Shown piece after piece: positions 1-8,154 of a DNA stretch of 48,752 nt; the stretch's first letter is position 1; every line of letters begins with the position of its first letter. The stretch comes from an uncultured Mitsuokella sp. (GTDB lineage: Bacteria > Bacillota > Negativicutes > Selenomonadales > Selenomonadaceae). The notes below the pieces were generated by a model that was not told the DNA's origin, made no database searches, and saw nothing but the letters and a program-made list of their open reading frames with translations. The stretch covers positions 1 through 48,752 of the forward strand of contig CAAGMF010000242.1 of the NCBI GenBank assembly GCA_900770895.1, written 5' to 3'. The translations under genes were made by a program, and so were the position numbers.

Positions 1-176
1 ATAGGAAGTTATTTTTTATAATCCTATTTATTTAAAAGTGCTCTATATAGAAAAACATTCACATTCACACTATAGTAAAACACTTATAAATCCTTATAGG
101 GCAAGGACTGACAGGGGATTTTTAGGGCGTGAACAAATACAAACGGCCATTATCAGTAGACAGATAAAAACGAGGA

Positions 177-205
177 TTGACAATATAACGCTAGCAGTAT
201 ATAAT
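177..205 (+). promoter_or_regulatory. Consensus sigma-A promoter of the RHH gene
   Basis: TTGACA (177-182) and TATAAT (200-205) are separated by 17 bases, a perfect match to the sigma-70/A consensus. The predicted transcript starts near 212 and reads into the small ribbon-helix-helix gene at 248. So strong a promoter on a small DNA-binding protein fits an accessory or plasmid-like module. Confidence 0.8.
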
Positions 206-247
206 ACGGTTATCAGATGAAAACCGAAGCAAGCGGAGGTGAGTTCC

Positions 248-475
248 ATGGCAACGAAAGCGCAGATACGCGCTTACCAGAAATACTCGGACAAGGCATA
301 CGACCGCCTGGCCATCCGGGTCCCTAAAGGAGAACGTGAAATGATTGCCGAGTATGCGGCGCAGGAGGGAATCTCGATGGCCGAGTTCATCCGTCGTTCC
401 TATTACGCCGCTATGGGGATTGACTGGAAAGACCGCAGACAAGGCGGACTTTGCAGACAAAATGCAGACAAATGA
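248..475 (+). CDS. Small ribbon-helix-helix (Arc/CopG-like) protein
   Basis: A 75-residue protein. The start chosen is the ATG at 248, which follows GGAGG by 8 bases; an in-frame GTG at 239 would overlap that site. Residues about 19-31 (DRLAIRVPKGERE) look like the DNA-contacting strand of a ribbon-helix-helix fold. They are followed by two helices (EREMIAEYAAQEG and SMAEFIRRSYYAAM), the usual layout of Arc/CopG-type repressors and antitoxins. The gene stands alone behind a consensus promoter, with no toxin gene beside it. Its last codons contain three copies of GCAGACAA (435, 453, 464). The fold is inferred from the pattern; the DNA target is unknown. An orphan antitoxin or a plasmid or element-borne regulator are both possible. 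Confidence 0.6.
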   Translation: MATKAQIRAYQKYSDKAYDRLAIRVPKGEREMIAEYAAQEGISMAEFIRRSYYAAMGIDWKDRRQGGLCRQNADK

Positions 476-844
476 GAATCTGGATTGGCCTTGAGCCTTG
501 CTACATAAGGACTGAGAGGATTTTATAATATATTTGATATATCCATCATAGTCATACTGGTCGGAAAAAGCAAGTATTCTTCTTCGGAACTCCATGGATC
601 GGGTCGGCGTGCAGGGGGCACAGGGACGCTGCTCGAGGGGATCAGTCGCTGGACAGAGGTCAAGGCGTCGTATACTCCGGAGAGCATTCGTGAACGGGCG
701 AAGAAGGCAATCTTCCAGACGTGTACAAAGCGCAGGGGATGGCCGTCTTTGCTGTATCAGTATAGAAGACCGGCTGGCAATATGCTATACTTACTATTGC
801 AAAATGGAAATGAACCAAATATTTTTACATCAGAAAGGCTCATC
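476..844 (+). other. Non-genic stretch with a decayed coding strip
   Basis: No intact gene is seen. One frame stays open from about 539 into the regulator ORF, and the part around 641-745 (reading WTEVKASYTPESIRERAKK and on) has protein-like composition and codon use but no start or ribosome binding site. It may be the remnant of a lost gene. Around 525-545 the sequence is A+T-rich. A TATACT box (786-791) and a TTGCAA-17-TATTTT pair (797-825) are weak candidates for the promoter of the downstream regulator. Confidence 0.4.
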
Positions 845-1522
845 ATGGACACATCGTTTATCCAGCAATATTATAAGATTTTTCAGGTATGCCCGCTGTT
901 CAGCGGCTTGAAGATGGAGCAGATTCCCGAGGCGCTGGAGTTCTTTCATGCCAGGCAGGTCAATCTTGCCCGGCATGAAATCCTGCAGTTTCTGGACGAG
1001 CCGTTTCGCTATGCCGGAATCGTCCTTGCCGGCAGCATAGAGGGCTCTTTCCTCAATGAGAACGACGCCAAGATCAGTGTCAGCCGCTTCGGTGCGGGGC
1101 AGCTTTTCGGTGAGGCACTGGCCTGCATCCATCCGATGCACAGCCCCATCCAGCTCGAAGCCATCCAGGACAGCATCGTCGTTCTGCTGGATATCGCGGC
1201 TCTTCATATGGAGCGAGAGTCTCTCAGCGGCACCGGCTACCATTTGGCTATGAACCTCATCCATGACCTTGCGCAGAAGAACATCTATCAGAATCGCAAA
1301 ATCCGCATCCTGAGCCAGAAAAAGCTCCGTGACCGCATCAGCATCTTCTTGGGGGAGATGCCTCGGCAGGCCGACGGAGCTGTCTTGGTGAAATTTACGA
1401 CTACGGCTATGGCGGAATTCCTCGGTGTCAACCGCAGCGCCCTGTCCCGTGAACTAGGGCTGATGCAGGATGCAGGGGAACTGCGCATCGAGGGGCGCCG
1501 CTATTATCTGACGCGGCCCTGA
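845..1522 (+). CDS. Crp/Fnr-family transcriptional regulator
   Basis: A 225-residue regulator of the Crp/Fnr superfamily. The start chosen is the ATG at 845 (MDTSFIQQYY), with AGAAAGG just upstream; the frame stays open further upstream but without a convincing start. Residues about 15-125 form a cyclic-nucleotide-binding-like beta barrel including SRFGAGQLFGEAL, a degenerate version of the phosphate-binding cassette, so cAMP binding is doubtful. Residues about 165-222 form a winged helix-turn-helix with recognition helix TTAMAEFLGVNRSALSREL. No N-terminal Cys cluster for an Fnr iron-sulfur cluster is present. This resembles the many anaerobe Crp/Fnr-like regulators whose ligands are unknown. 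It converges with a small minus-strand ORF ending at 1538. Confidence 0.9.
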   Translation: MDTSFIQQYYKIFQVCPLFSGLKMEQIPEALEFFHARQVNLARHEILQFLDEPFRYAGIVLAGSIEGSFLNENDAKISVSRFGAGQLFGEALACIHPMHSPIQLEAIQDSIVVLLDIAALHMERESLSGTGYHLAMNLIHDLAQKNIYQNRKIRILSQKKLRDRISIFLGEMPRQADGAVLVKFTTTAMAEFLGVNRSALSRELGLMQDAGELRIEGRRYYLTRP

Positions 1523-1537
1523 TGCTGGAATCCTTTC

Positions 1538-1696
1538 TCATTCCTGTTCGGCGTATTCCGGGAAGGCGATGGAATTTTCCTTAAAGATGTGGATGAATAC
1601 ATCGTTGTAGAAGTGATGCAGCTTCGTCAGCATCTCACCATGATGCGGATAATGCACGATCAGGATTTTGTTCAGGAGTTCCTCTGTCTCAGACAT
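1538..1696 (-). CDS. Small hypothetical protein
   Basis: A possible 52-residue protein starting at the ATG complementary to 1694-1696 (MSETEELLNKILIVHYP) and ending PEYAEQE. A GAGAGG stretch lies about 11 bases upstream. The same frame is open further upstream, but that part lacks protein-like character, so the short start is preferred. Codon use matches the neighbouring genes. The sequence is rich in His and acidic residues, with no signal peptide or membrane segment and no family I recognise. It lies tail to tail with the Crp/Fnr-type gene, and an inverted repeat about 100 bases upstream could be its operator. Confidence 0.45.
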   Translation of the reverse strand: MSETEELLNKILIVHYPHHGEMLTKLHHFYNDVFIHIFKENSIAFPEYAEQE

Positions 1697-1792
1697 CAGC
1701 CGGCGATCCTCTCTCCTTTGTATCGATCCGATGACTCTCACCGGATTCGTTTGCTCTTTACAGTTATCAGTATAGGGGCCGGCGGCATATTT

Positions 1793-1814
1793 TTCTGTTG
1801 TTATAGCAACAGAA
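1793..1814. promoter_or_regulatory. Inverted repeat, possible operator
   Basis: TTCTGTTG (1793-1800) and CAACAGAA (1807-1814) form a perfect 8-base inverted repeat around a 6-base spacer, the geometry of a dimeric regulator site. On the minus strand it sits about 100 bases upstream of the small ORF at 1696, with a TATACT box between them. The Crp/Fnr-type protein encoded nearby is a natural candidate binder, but that is a guess. Confidence 0.35.
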
Positions 1815-1893
1815 TCTGGTTTTGAGGACGTTCTAGCCGTGACCGGACCAGACGGCTGCTCTCGAGGGGATAGACAGACTCGAAGCTCTAATA

Positions 1894-1926
1894 AACCAGG
1901 CAGCGCTCGCCGTTGCCTGGTTTTTT
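1894..1926. terminator. Hairpin terminator below the LysR gene
   Basis: AACCAGGCA (1894-1902) pairs with TGCCTGGTT (1914-1922), and a run of six T follows on the plus strand. On the minus strand, where the LysR gene ends at 1945, the trailing sequence is TTTATT, so it could act in both directions. Confidence 0.65.
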
Positions 1927-1944
1927 CGATGAAACTATGAAGAT

Positions 1945-2859
1945 TTATTTTTTTTGCTGAGTGGCAGGCGCAGTAGGTGGTTGCTGAGCAAAACGGCGTA
2001 TGACGAATTGCTGGAATGTGAGTGCCGCCGGAGAAAGCGGCTTTGTCGTATTCCAGGCCAGGCCGACTGCCCGCTTGCATACAGGGAATGATATGGGCAG
2101 ATAGACGATGCCCAGATGCTCTACTCCGGGGATGTTCGGTATGATACTGACGCCAAGCTTGGCGGCCACGAGGCTGGCCAGAGTGTTGACATCATCGCCT
2201 TCGAATATGATATGCGGATGGCTTCCGGCCAGCTCGAACGACTGATCGACCAGGGTGCGGAGGCTGTAGTTAGGCTTCAGCGTTATCAGGGGCTCGGATT
2301 CGATTTCGCTCAGAGTCACGCTGTCACGCTCGGCCAGGGGATGGTTCTTGGGCACGGCTACGAAAAGTTCCTCTGACCAGAGGTACATCCAGGCAATATT
2401 TTCTGCGGTCGTCATCGTCGAGCAGAGGCAGAGATCGGTCTTGCCCCGTGCCACCTGTCGCATGAGGAACTTGCTGTTGTGCTGGTTGAGTTTTATGCTG
2501 ATATCCGGATAGCGGGCGTGGAATTCGGCCAGCAGCATTGGCAGCAGATAGCCGCCGAAGGAATGGAAGAAGGACAGGTTCACGGTCCCGCCCTCACCGC
2601 TGGGGCTGCGAACTAGTTCTTTTTTAGCTTCCTGCAATTCCCTCATCACGCGGTCGACATGGTAGAGAAAATGCTCTCCGGCCGAGGTCAGTTCCACGCG
2701 GCGGGCCTGACGCGTGAAAAGCGGCACGCCGAGTTCGGCCTCGAGTTTCGCTATGGAGCGCGACAGGGCGGACTGCGATACGGCACATGCCTCAGCAGCT
2801 TTGGTGAAATGCTTGATGCGGGCCATGGCCTGAAAATATTTCAGCTGAGAAATCTCCAT
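1945..2859 (-). CDS. LysR-type transcriptional regulator
   Basis: A 304-residue LysR-type regulator. The start is placed at the ATG complementary to 2857-2859 (MEISQLKYFQAMARI), preceded by GGAG 9 bases upstream; an ORF extension of 11 residues has no such site. Residues 1-60 are the family winged helix-turn-helix (FTKAAEACAVSQSALSRSI), followed by the linker helix and a two-lobed periplasmic-binding-like effector domain to about residue 295. It is transcribed divergently from the MFS transporter at 3272, so control of that transporter is the obvious hypothesis. The effector cannot be read from the sequence. A TTGCAT-17-TAATAC promoter lies at 2902-2930 on the minus strand. Confidence 0.93.
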   Translation of the reverse strand: MEISQLKYFQAMARIKHFTKAAEACAVSQSALSRSIAKLEAELGVPLFTRQARRVELTSAGEHFLYHVDRVMRELQEAKKELVRSPSGEGGTVNLSFFHSFGGYLLPMLLAEFHARYPDISIKLNQHNSKFLMRQVARGKTDLCLCSTMTTAENIAWMYLWSEELFVAVPKNHPLAERDSVTLSEIESEPLITLKPNYSLRTLVDQSFELAGSHPHIIFEGDDVNTLASLVAAKLGVSIIPNIPGVEHLGIVYLPISFPVCKRAVGLAWNTTKPLSPAALTFQQFVIRRFAQQPPTAPATQQKK

Positions 2860-2901
2860 CGAAATTGTCTCCTTTTTATACATATTTTTCATTTTATCTA
2901 T

Positions 2902-2930
2902 GTATTACAATCATAACACATTTGATGCAA
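2902..2930 (-). promoter_or_regulatory. Promoter of the LysR-type gene
   Basis: Reading the minus strand, TTGCAT (2925-2930) and TAATAC (2902-2907) are 17 bases apart, about 45 bases upstream of the LysR start. Confidence 0.5.
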
Positions 2931-2998
2931 AAAAAAGATAGATTTTATTGATTTTCTAGCTTCAGCAGCGTATTTTCAGGGCATTTGCGGCTATTATA

Positions 2999-3013
2999 AT
3001 GCATGAAATGCAT
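2999..3013. promoter_or_regulatory. Inverted repeat, candidate LysR operator
   Basis: ATGCAT-GAA-ATGCAT (2999-3013) is a symmetrical site between the divergent LysR-type and MFS genes, directly after a TATAAT (2995-3000). It contains a T-N11-A-type core typical of LysR operators. The position suggests control of the transporter promoter; binding is inferred. Confidence 0.4.
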
Positions 3014-3271
3014 GGAATATATTAAAATTATACATTAGACAAGCACAATTCGAGTGGATATAATGACCCCTGTAAATGATTTCCGGGAATCAAAATCAGT
3101 TATTATCAGGTGATTACTATGACCGGGGAAGAGAAACTCGAACTGGAGCTGCACTTGAGCGAAGCCGATGCTGATGACTTCGTGACAACGGCCCTGCCTC
3201 ACCTCAAAATGTATCAGAGATCTGCAAGAATCTCCCTGTCCACTTCGGCTTTCAGAAAGGAGTCTGCCGCT

Positions 3272-4561
3272 ATGTCTGCTGCCAATGCTGCTGTTGGTTC
3301 CGAAACGCTTTGGAAACGCGATTATCTCCTGACCATCGGCGTCAATCTGCTCGTTTATACGGTGCACTTTCTGCTCATGCTCTGGTCTACGGCCTATGCC
3401 ATGGAGCATTTTTCGGCATCAATCAGTATGGCTGGCCTCGCATCCGGACTTTTCATCGTCGGAGCCCTGTTCTCGCGTATCGTATCGGGCCGCTATATCG
3501 ACTTCGTCGGTCGCCGGCACATGTTCCTGCTGGGATCGGCACTGTTCCTGCTCATGATATTCTTCTATCTGCTGGCACCGACGTTGGCTGCATTCAATGT
3601 CGTACGTTTTATCCACGGCGTTTCTTTCGGCATGACGTCGACCGCTGCCAGCACGATCGTGGCTTCGCTTATCCCGCTGAAGAAGATGGGGCAGGGCATC
3701 GGCTATTTCACGCTCGGGGTTACGATAGCTTCAGCCATAGGTCCTTTCCTGGCTATGAGCATCACGGCTGCGCATGCCTTTACAACCGGCATAGAGATTG
3801 TCGGCGCGCTTGCTGCTGTCATACTGATTTCGGCCTTCACGATAAAAGCTCCGGAGCGCGATATACTGCCTCAGGAGAAGGCTGATCTCAAAAAGATTTC
3901 TTTCGACCGCTTTTTCTCGCTGCGTGCTCTCGGTATATCGTTCATAGCGCTGATGGGCGGCGTATGCTACTCGACGGTGCTGTCTTTCCTGGGAGCCTAT
4001 ACGAACAGTATAGGTGTCACCGGCATCGGTGCCTCCTGCTTCTTCCTCTGCTTCGCACTGACCTCGTTCATCAGCCGTCCGCTGACCGGCTTCCTGCTTG
4101 ACAAGCGCGGCGGCAATATCGTCATCTATCCGGCCCTGCTGTGCATGGCGATCGCCATGGTCATCATCGCGACTGCCCGCGGCGATATAGCGATGCTCGC
4201 CGGAGCGCTTTTCCTGGGCCTCGGCTACGGCACGATTACGGCCTCCTGCCACGCTCTGGCTGTGCATTGCGCGCCTATGCATCAGGTCGGCGTCGCGACC
4301 AGCACCTATTTCGTCTTCCTCGATTTCGGTATTGGCGTCGGGCCGTATACGCTCGGCAGCTTTGTTCCGAGCTTCGGCTTTTCCTTCGTATATATCGCTG
4401 CGGCTGCCATCAGTCTGGCTGGTATCGCACTCTACTATATGATTCTGGCCCGTCGCGGGCTCTTTACCCGCAACCACATGGACCGCACCTCTCAGGCCAA
4501 GGAAATCGTAGCGGAACGTCGCCAGCGCTTCTTCAATAAGGCGCTGACAGCCAGTCACTGA
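3272..4561 (+). CDS. MFS transporter
   Basis: A 429-residue major facilitator superfamily permease with about 12 membrane segments. The start is the ATG at 3272 (MSAANAAVGSETLWKRDY), with AAGGAG 9 bases upstream. The first membrane helix begins about residue 20. The loop between helices 2 and 3 carries the family motif in the form GRYIDFVGRRHM. A cytoplasmic loop around residues 195-215 separates the two halves. The frame is open for a further 54 hydrophilic codons upstream (from 3110), with a weaker start signal. The C-terminal tail is basic and cytoplasmic. It is divergent from a LysR-type gene that may regulate it. Substrate unknown; drug or metabolite efflux is the usual role of such pairs. 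Confidence 0.9.
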   Translation: MSAANAAVGSETLWKRDYLLTIGVNLLVYTVHFLLMLWSTAYAMEHFSASISMAGLASGLFIVGALFSRIVSGRYIDFVGRRHMFLLGSALFLLMIFFYLLAPTLAAFNVVRFIHGVSFGMTSTAASTIVASLIPLKKMGQGIGYFTLGVTIASAIGPFLAMSITAAHAFTTGIEIVGALAAVILISAFTIKAPERDILPQEKADLKKISFDRFFSLRALGISFIALMGGVCYSTVLSFLGAYTNSIGVTGIGASCFFLCFALTSFISRPLTGFLLDKRGGNIVIYPALLCMAIAMVIIATARGDIAMLAGALFLGLGYGTITASCHALAVHCAPMHQVGVATSTYFVFLDFGIGVGPYTLGSFVPSFGFSFVYIAAAAISLAGIALYYMILARRGLFTRNHMDRTSQAKEIVAERRQRFFNKALTASH

Positions 4562-4602
4562 ATATCATTCCGTTGCTTGGCGGTGACAATGCTATCGAAA
4601 AT

Positions 4603-4628
4603 GAGCCAGCTGTGCTGGCTCTTTTTTG
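4603..4628 (+). terminator. Rho-independent terminator of the MFS gene
   Basis: GAGCCAGC-TGT-GCTGGCTC forms an 8-base perfect stem with a 3-base loop, followed by a run of T, about 40 bases after the transporter stop. Confidence 0.9.
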
Positions 4629-4732
4629 ATTTATGAGACGGGCACTGCTCTATGGTACAGCTGCCGGTCAGAGGTCGCTGGCAGTATAACAACTACCAGC
4701 CGTCTTTCCAGAGGCCCCAGACAGTCAATGGA

Positions 4733-4760
4733 TTGACAAAACTAATCTATGCGGTAGAAT
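4733..4760 (+). promoter_or_regulatory. Promoter of the phoH-ybeY-era cluster
   Basis: TTGACA (4733-4738) and TAGAAT (4755-4760) are 16 bases apart. Transcription would start near 4767, about 35 bases before the proposed CTG start of phoH. Confidence 0.75.
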
Positions 4761-4802
4761 AAAAAGTAAGTTTATATATTATGATGGAAAGTAGGGATAA
4801 AT

Positions 4803-5900
4803 CTGCAGGAAAACAGTGCGGCAGCCCGGAACAGGCAGGCTGCAAACGAGGATGTTGAAACAAAGATACAGATCGAGCTGGCGGATCAGGATGAGGCTTT
4901 TGCTTTGTTCGGGCGTGGCGATGAGCTCCTGCAGGTGTTGCGGGAATGCTTTGCCTGCCGCATGATCGGCCGGGGCATGGCGCTCGAGCTGAGCGGCCCG
5001 GCCCATGAGGCCGAGCTGGCGGCTGAGGCCGCCCGGGCCCTGCAGCAGATGCATCGCGTCGGTACCCGCCTCACGACGCATGAGGTGCGCTATGTCAGCC
5101 GCCTCGTCCATGAGGGGCGGGCGAGCGATGTCGTCCGGCTGCAGGATACGATACTCGTCACGGCCAGAGGGCATGCGGTGCGCGCCAAGACGATCGGCCA
5201 GCTCAATTACATCTCAACGATAAAGAAGAATGCAGTGACGATAGCCATAGGTCCGGCGGGTACGGGTAAGACGTATCTGGCGGTCGTCATGGCGGTAGCG
5301 GCACTGCGCAACAAGGAGGTTAAGCGCATCATCCTGACGCGTCCGGCTGTCGAGGCTGGTGAGCGGCTGGGCTTCCTGCCCGGCGACCTCCAGGACAAGG
5401 TCGATCCCTATCTGCGTCCGCTCTACGATGCCCTGCAGGATATATTGGGCGGCGATGCCTATATGAAGCTCATGTCGCGCGGTCTCATCGAGATAGCGCC
5501 GCTGGCCTATATGCGCGGCCGGACGTTGGCGGATTCTTTCATCATATTGGATGAGGCACAGAATACGACGGAGAGCCAGATGAAGATGTTCCTGACGCGT
5601 CTGGGCTTCGGCTCGCGCATGGTCGTGACCGGGGACCTGAGCCAGATCGATCTGCCGCGTGGCGTGTCGTCCGGCCTGCGCGTAGCGGCCGAGGTGCTGG
5701 CAGATGTAAAGGGGATATCCGTGCTGCGTCTGTCACCAGTCGATGTCGTACGCCATGATGTCGTCACCCGCATCATCAATGCGTATGGGCAGTATGATGC
5801 ACAGCGCAAGAAGAAGCAGGAACAGAAGAAAATGGCTCCGTCAGCCGGCAGCAATGATCGAGTACGGGCTGCTACGCAGTCATCAAGGGAGAATATATAG
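4803..5900 (+). CDS. phoH: PhoH-family ATPase
   Basis: A PhoH-like P-loop ATPase of about 365 residues. Walker A is GPAGTGKT (about residues 150-157) and Walker B is FIILDEAQNT (about 246-255). The N-terminal part (IQIELADQDEAFALFG) is the small domain normally found ahead of the PhoH core. That domain would be lost if translation began at the first standard codon, TTG 4905. The only upstream near-start in frame is CTG 4803, with AGTAGGG six bases ahead; the frame closes at 4782. I therefore propose a CTG start. The biochemical role of PhoH proteins is not settled; the conserved linkage with ybeY and era suggests RNA or ribosome metabolism. The tail is Lys/Gln-rich. ybeY follows after 6 bases. 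Confidence 0.88.
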   Translation: MQENSAAARNRQAANEDVETKIQIELADQDEAFALFGRGDELLQVLRECFACRMIGRGMALELSGPAHEAELAAEAARALQQMHRVGTRLTTHEVRYVSRLVHEGRASDVVRLQDTILVTARGHAVRAKTIGQLNYISTIKKNAVTIAIGPAGTGKTYLAVVMAVAALRNKEVKRIILTRPAVEAGERLGFLPGDLQDKVDPYLRPLYDALQDILGGDAYMKLMSRGLIEIAPLAYMRGRTLADSFIILDEAQNTTESQMKMFLTRLGFGSRMVVTGDLSQIDLPRGVSSGLRVAAEVLADVKGISVLRLSPVDVVRHDVVTRIINAYGQYDAQRKKKQEQKKMAPSAGSNDRVRAATQSSRENI

Positions 5901-5906
5901 GAGAAT

Positions 5907-6371
5907 ATGGAAGTCATCATAAGCAGATACCCAGAGGATCTGGCTGTGCCGGAGGAAGTGGAAGCCAATATAAGGGCGGCGGCCGAAAAGGTCGGTGAGC
6001 TCTACGGGGTGGAGAATGGTGAAGTAAGCATCACGCTTACGAATAATGAATACATCCATGAGTTGAACCGCGAATACCGTCATATCGACCGCCCGACCGA
6101 TGTGCTCTCTTTCGCATTGAATGAAAGCGAGGAGCCGGCGATAGAGAATGGCCCGGATATCAATGTACTGGGCGATCTCGTGATATCTGTAGAGCGGGCA
6201 GAGGAGCAGGCGGCTGATTATGGCCACAGCGTGCGGCGGGAGATCGCGTTCCTGACAGTACATGGCATGCTGCATCTGCTCGGCTACGATCACATGGAGG
6301 AAGCTGACCGTCTGGAGATGGAGCAGGAGCAGCGCTATGTGATGGATCAGCTGGGAATCAAGCGCGAGTAA
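5907..6371 (+). CDS. ybeY: Endoribonuclease YbeY
   Basis: A 154-residue member of the YbeY family, metal-dependent single-strand endoribonucleases that act in 16S rRNA 3'-end maturation and ribosome quality control. The zinc-binding signature HGMLHLLGYDH is present, with His119, His123 and His129 as ligands. The preceding conserved segments RHIDRPTDVLSFAL and NVLGDLVISV are also intact. The length is normal for the family. The ATG at 5907 follows AGGAGAAT closely, 6 bases after the phoH stop, and era begins 12 bases downstream, so the three are almost certainly co-transcribed. Cytoplasmic. Confidence 0.96.
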   Translation: MEVIISRYPEDLAVPEEVEANIRAAAEKVGELYGVENGEVSITLTNNEYIHELNREYRHIDRPTDVLSFALNESEEPAIENGPDINVLGDLVISVERAEEQAADYGHSVRREIAFLTVHGMLHLLGYDHMEEADRLEMEQEQRYVMDQLGIKRE

Positions 6372-6383
6372 CAGGAGGACATA

Positions 6384-7283
6384 TTGACAGAAGCAAAACA
6401 TAAATCGGGATTCGTAGCCGTCGTCGGCCGCCCGAATGTCGGCAAATCGACGCTGATAAATACGCTCATCGGACAGAAGATAGCCATCATGAGCGATAAG
6501 CCGCAGACGACGCGCAACCGCATCATGTGCATATTGACTAAGCCGGATGTGCAGATGGTTTTCCTCGATACTCCTGGTATCCACAAGCCGCATACGAAGC
6601 TCGAGGAGAATATGGAGCGGGCGGCTGAGAACACGCTGAAGGATGTCGATGCGATATTATTCCTCGTCGACGCCAGTCAGCGCCTGGGCCCCGGCGACAA
6701 GTTCATCATCGAGCATCTGAAGCACACGAAGCAGCCGGTCATCCTCGTGATCAATAAGCTGGACCTCATCGAGCGTGAGCAGGTGCTGCCCATCATATCC
6801 AGCTATACCAAGCTATATGATTTTGCAGCGGTGGTACCTATATCCGCTCTGAATGAAACAAATACGGACAATCTCGTGGCTGAGATAACGAAATATATGC
6901 CAGCCGGTCCGCAGTACTATCCGGATGATATGGTGACCGATCAGCCGGAACGTCTCATCGTTGCCGAGCTCGTTCGCGAGAAGGTCCTCCAACTGACACG
7001 TGACGAAGTACCGCACGCGGTGGCCGTCGATGTGGATGAGATGACGACGCGCCCGAAGGGCGACGTCTACATCCGTGCCACGATATATGTGGAGCGCGAC
7101 TCGCAGAAAAGGATCGTCATAGGCAACAAAGGCTCGATGCTGCGTGAAATCGGCCAGCTGGCCCGTCAGGATATCGAACAGCTGCTGGCGGCCAAGGTCT
7201 ACCTCGACCTCTGGGTCAAGGTAAAGAAGGATTGGCGCAACAGTGCCGGTATGCTTCATGCTTTCGGACTTGATGATAAATAA
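6384..7283 (+). CDS. era: GTPase Era
   Basis: A 299-residue Era GTPase, a ribosome-associated protein that binds the 3' end of 16S rRNA during 30S assembly. G1 is GRPNVGKST near the N-terminus, the switch region has KPQTTRNRI, G3 is DTPGIHKP and G4 is NKLD. The C-terminal KH domain carries IVIGNKGSMLREIG. The length is standard. The start is the TTG at 6384, placed 6 bases after AGGAGG; no ATG would keep the N-terminal strand. Its place behind ybeY and before a DUF502 gene and recO is a conserved Firmicute order. Confidence 0.97.
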   Translation: MTEAKHKSGFVAVVGRPNVGKSTLINTLIGQKIAIMSDKPQTTRNRIMCILTKPDVQMVFLDTPGIHKPHTKLEENMERAAENTLKDVDAILFLVDASQRLGPGDKFIIEHLKHTKQPVILVINKLDLIEREQVLPIISSYTKLYDFAAVVPISALNETNTDNLVAEITKYMPAGPQYYPDDMVTDQPERLIVAELVREKVLQLTRDEVPHAVAVDVDEMTTRPKGDVYIRATIYVERDSQKRIVIGNKGSMLREIGQLARQDIEQLLAAKVYLDLWVKVKKDWRNSAGMLHAFGLDDK

Positions 7284-7332
7284 ATGCAGCTGATGGATAC
7301 CAGGTTGCCATGACGGCACAGGAAGTGATGAC

Positions 7333-8154
7333 ATGAAAGATGATAACGCAGATTTCCTGGACGATGTGCGAAAGGGAAAGAAAGCGGAAGAAGACAAGAA
7401 TACGAACTTCTCTAAAAAGGTTTCGCGGCGTTTCATAAACGGTCTGATCCTGCTCGTACCGATCGCCATAACGATGTTCGTCGTGGCGGAGACGCTGACG
7501 TTCACCGAGGGCGTGCTCGGGCGGCATCTGCCGTTCTATTTCCCCGGCATGGGGATCATCACGCTGCTGCTCGTGATATATCTCGTCGGCTGGGGATCAT
7601 CCTGGTGGGTGATGCGTCGGGCGATACGTCTGGGAGAACGCTTGCTCGGACATGTGCCAATCATAAAGTTCATATATAACAGCGTCAAGCACCTGTCTAC
7701 AGCCGTGTTCGAATCGAACAGCATGTTCGAGCAGGTCGTGCTCGTGCCGTTCCATCAGTCGAAAGCACTCGGCTTCGTCATGGCCGACGTCCCGCAGATG
7801 CTCAAAGAAAAGCTCGGCGATGACTATATCTGCGTATTCGTCCCCTGGAGCCTCAACATGACCTCGGGTACGAATCTGTTCGTGCTCAAGAAAGATGTCA
7901 TATATCTCGATATCAGCAGCGAGTCAGCCCTGCAGTATATGCTGACCGCCGGAGCTGTCATGCCGAAGCGCCTCAAGCATCAGAAGGTCGAAATGCCGGA
8001 TGATTATGATGATACCTCGGTGCCATATGTACTCTGGGAATCGGAGCCGGGCAAGAAGCATGGAACTGAGCAGCAAAAGGCTGCTCCCACCGGGAGAAAT
8101 GTGCCGGATGATGATGCGGACGATGATGCCTACAAGCTGGGGGGCGGTCGCTGA
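7333..8154 (+). CDS. DUF502 family membrane protein
   Basis: A 273-residue inner-membrane protein of the DUF502 family. After a charged 30-residue N-terminus come two hydrophobic segments: about residues 37-58 (FINGLILLVPIAITMFVV) and 70-92 (GMGIITLLLVIYLVGWGSSW). A soluble domain follows, with conserved VPIIKFIYNSVKHL and VVLVPFHQSKALGFV. The acidic Asp-rich tail (about 230-268) is low complexity. The function of the family is unknown in bacteria. It starts 49 bases after era, and its stop overlaps the recO start by one base (TGATG), indicating translational coupling. Confidence 0.9.
   Translation: MKDDNADFLDDVRKGKKAEEDKNTNFSKKVSRRFINGLILLVPIAITMFVVAETLTFTEGVLGRHLPFYFPGMGIITLLLVIYLVGWGSSWWVMRRAIRLGERLLGHVPIIKFIYNSVKHLSTAVFESNSMFEQVVLVPFHQSKALGFVMADVPQMLKEKLGDDYICVFVPWSLNMTSGTNLFVLKKDVIYLDISSESALQYMLTAGAVMPKRLKHQKVEMPDDYDDTSVPYVLWESEPGKKHGTEQQKAAPTGRNVPDDDADDDAYKLGGGR

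Noticed and set aside
594..911. A 105-codon open frame before the Crp/Fnr-type gene
   Set aside because: Arg/Ser-rich shadow frame overlapping the regulator start, with no ribosome binding site.
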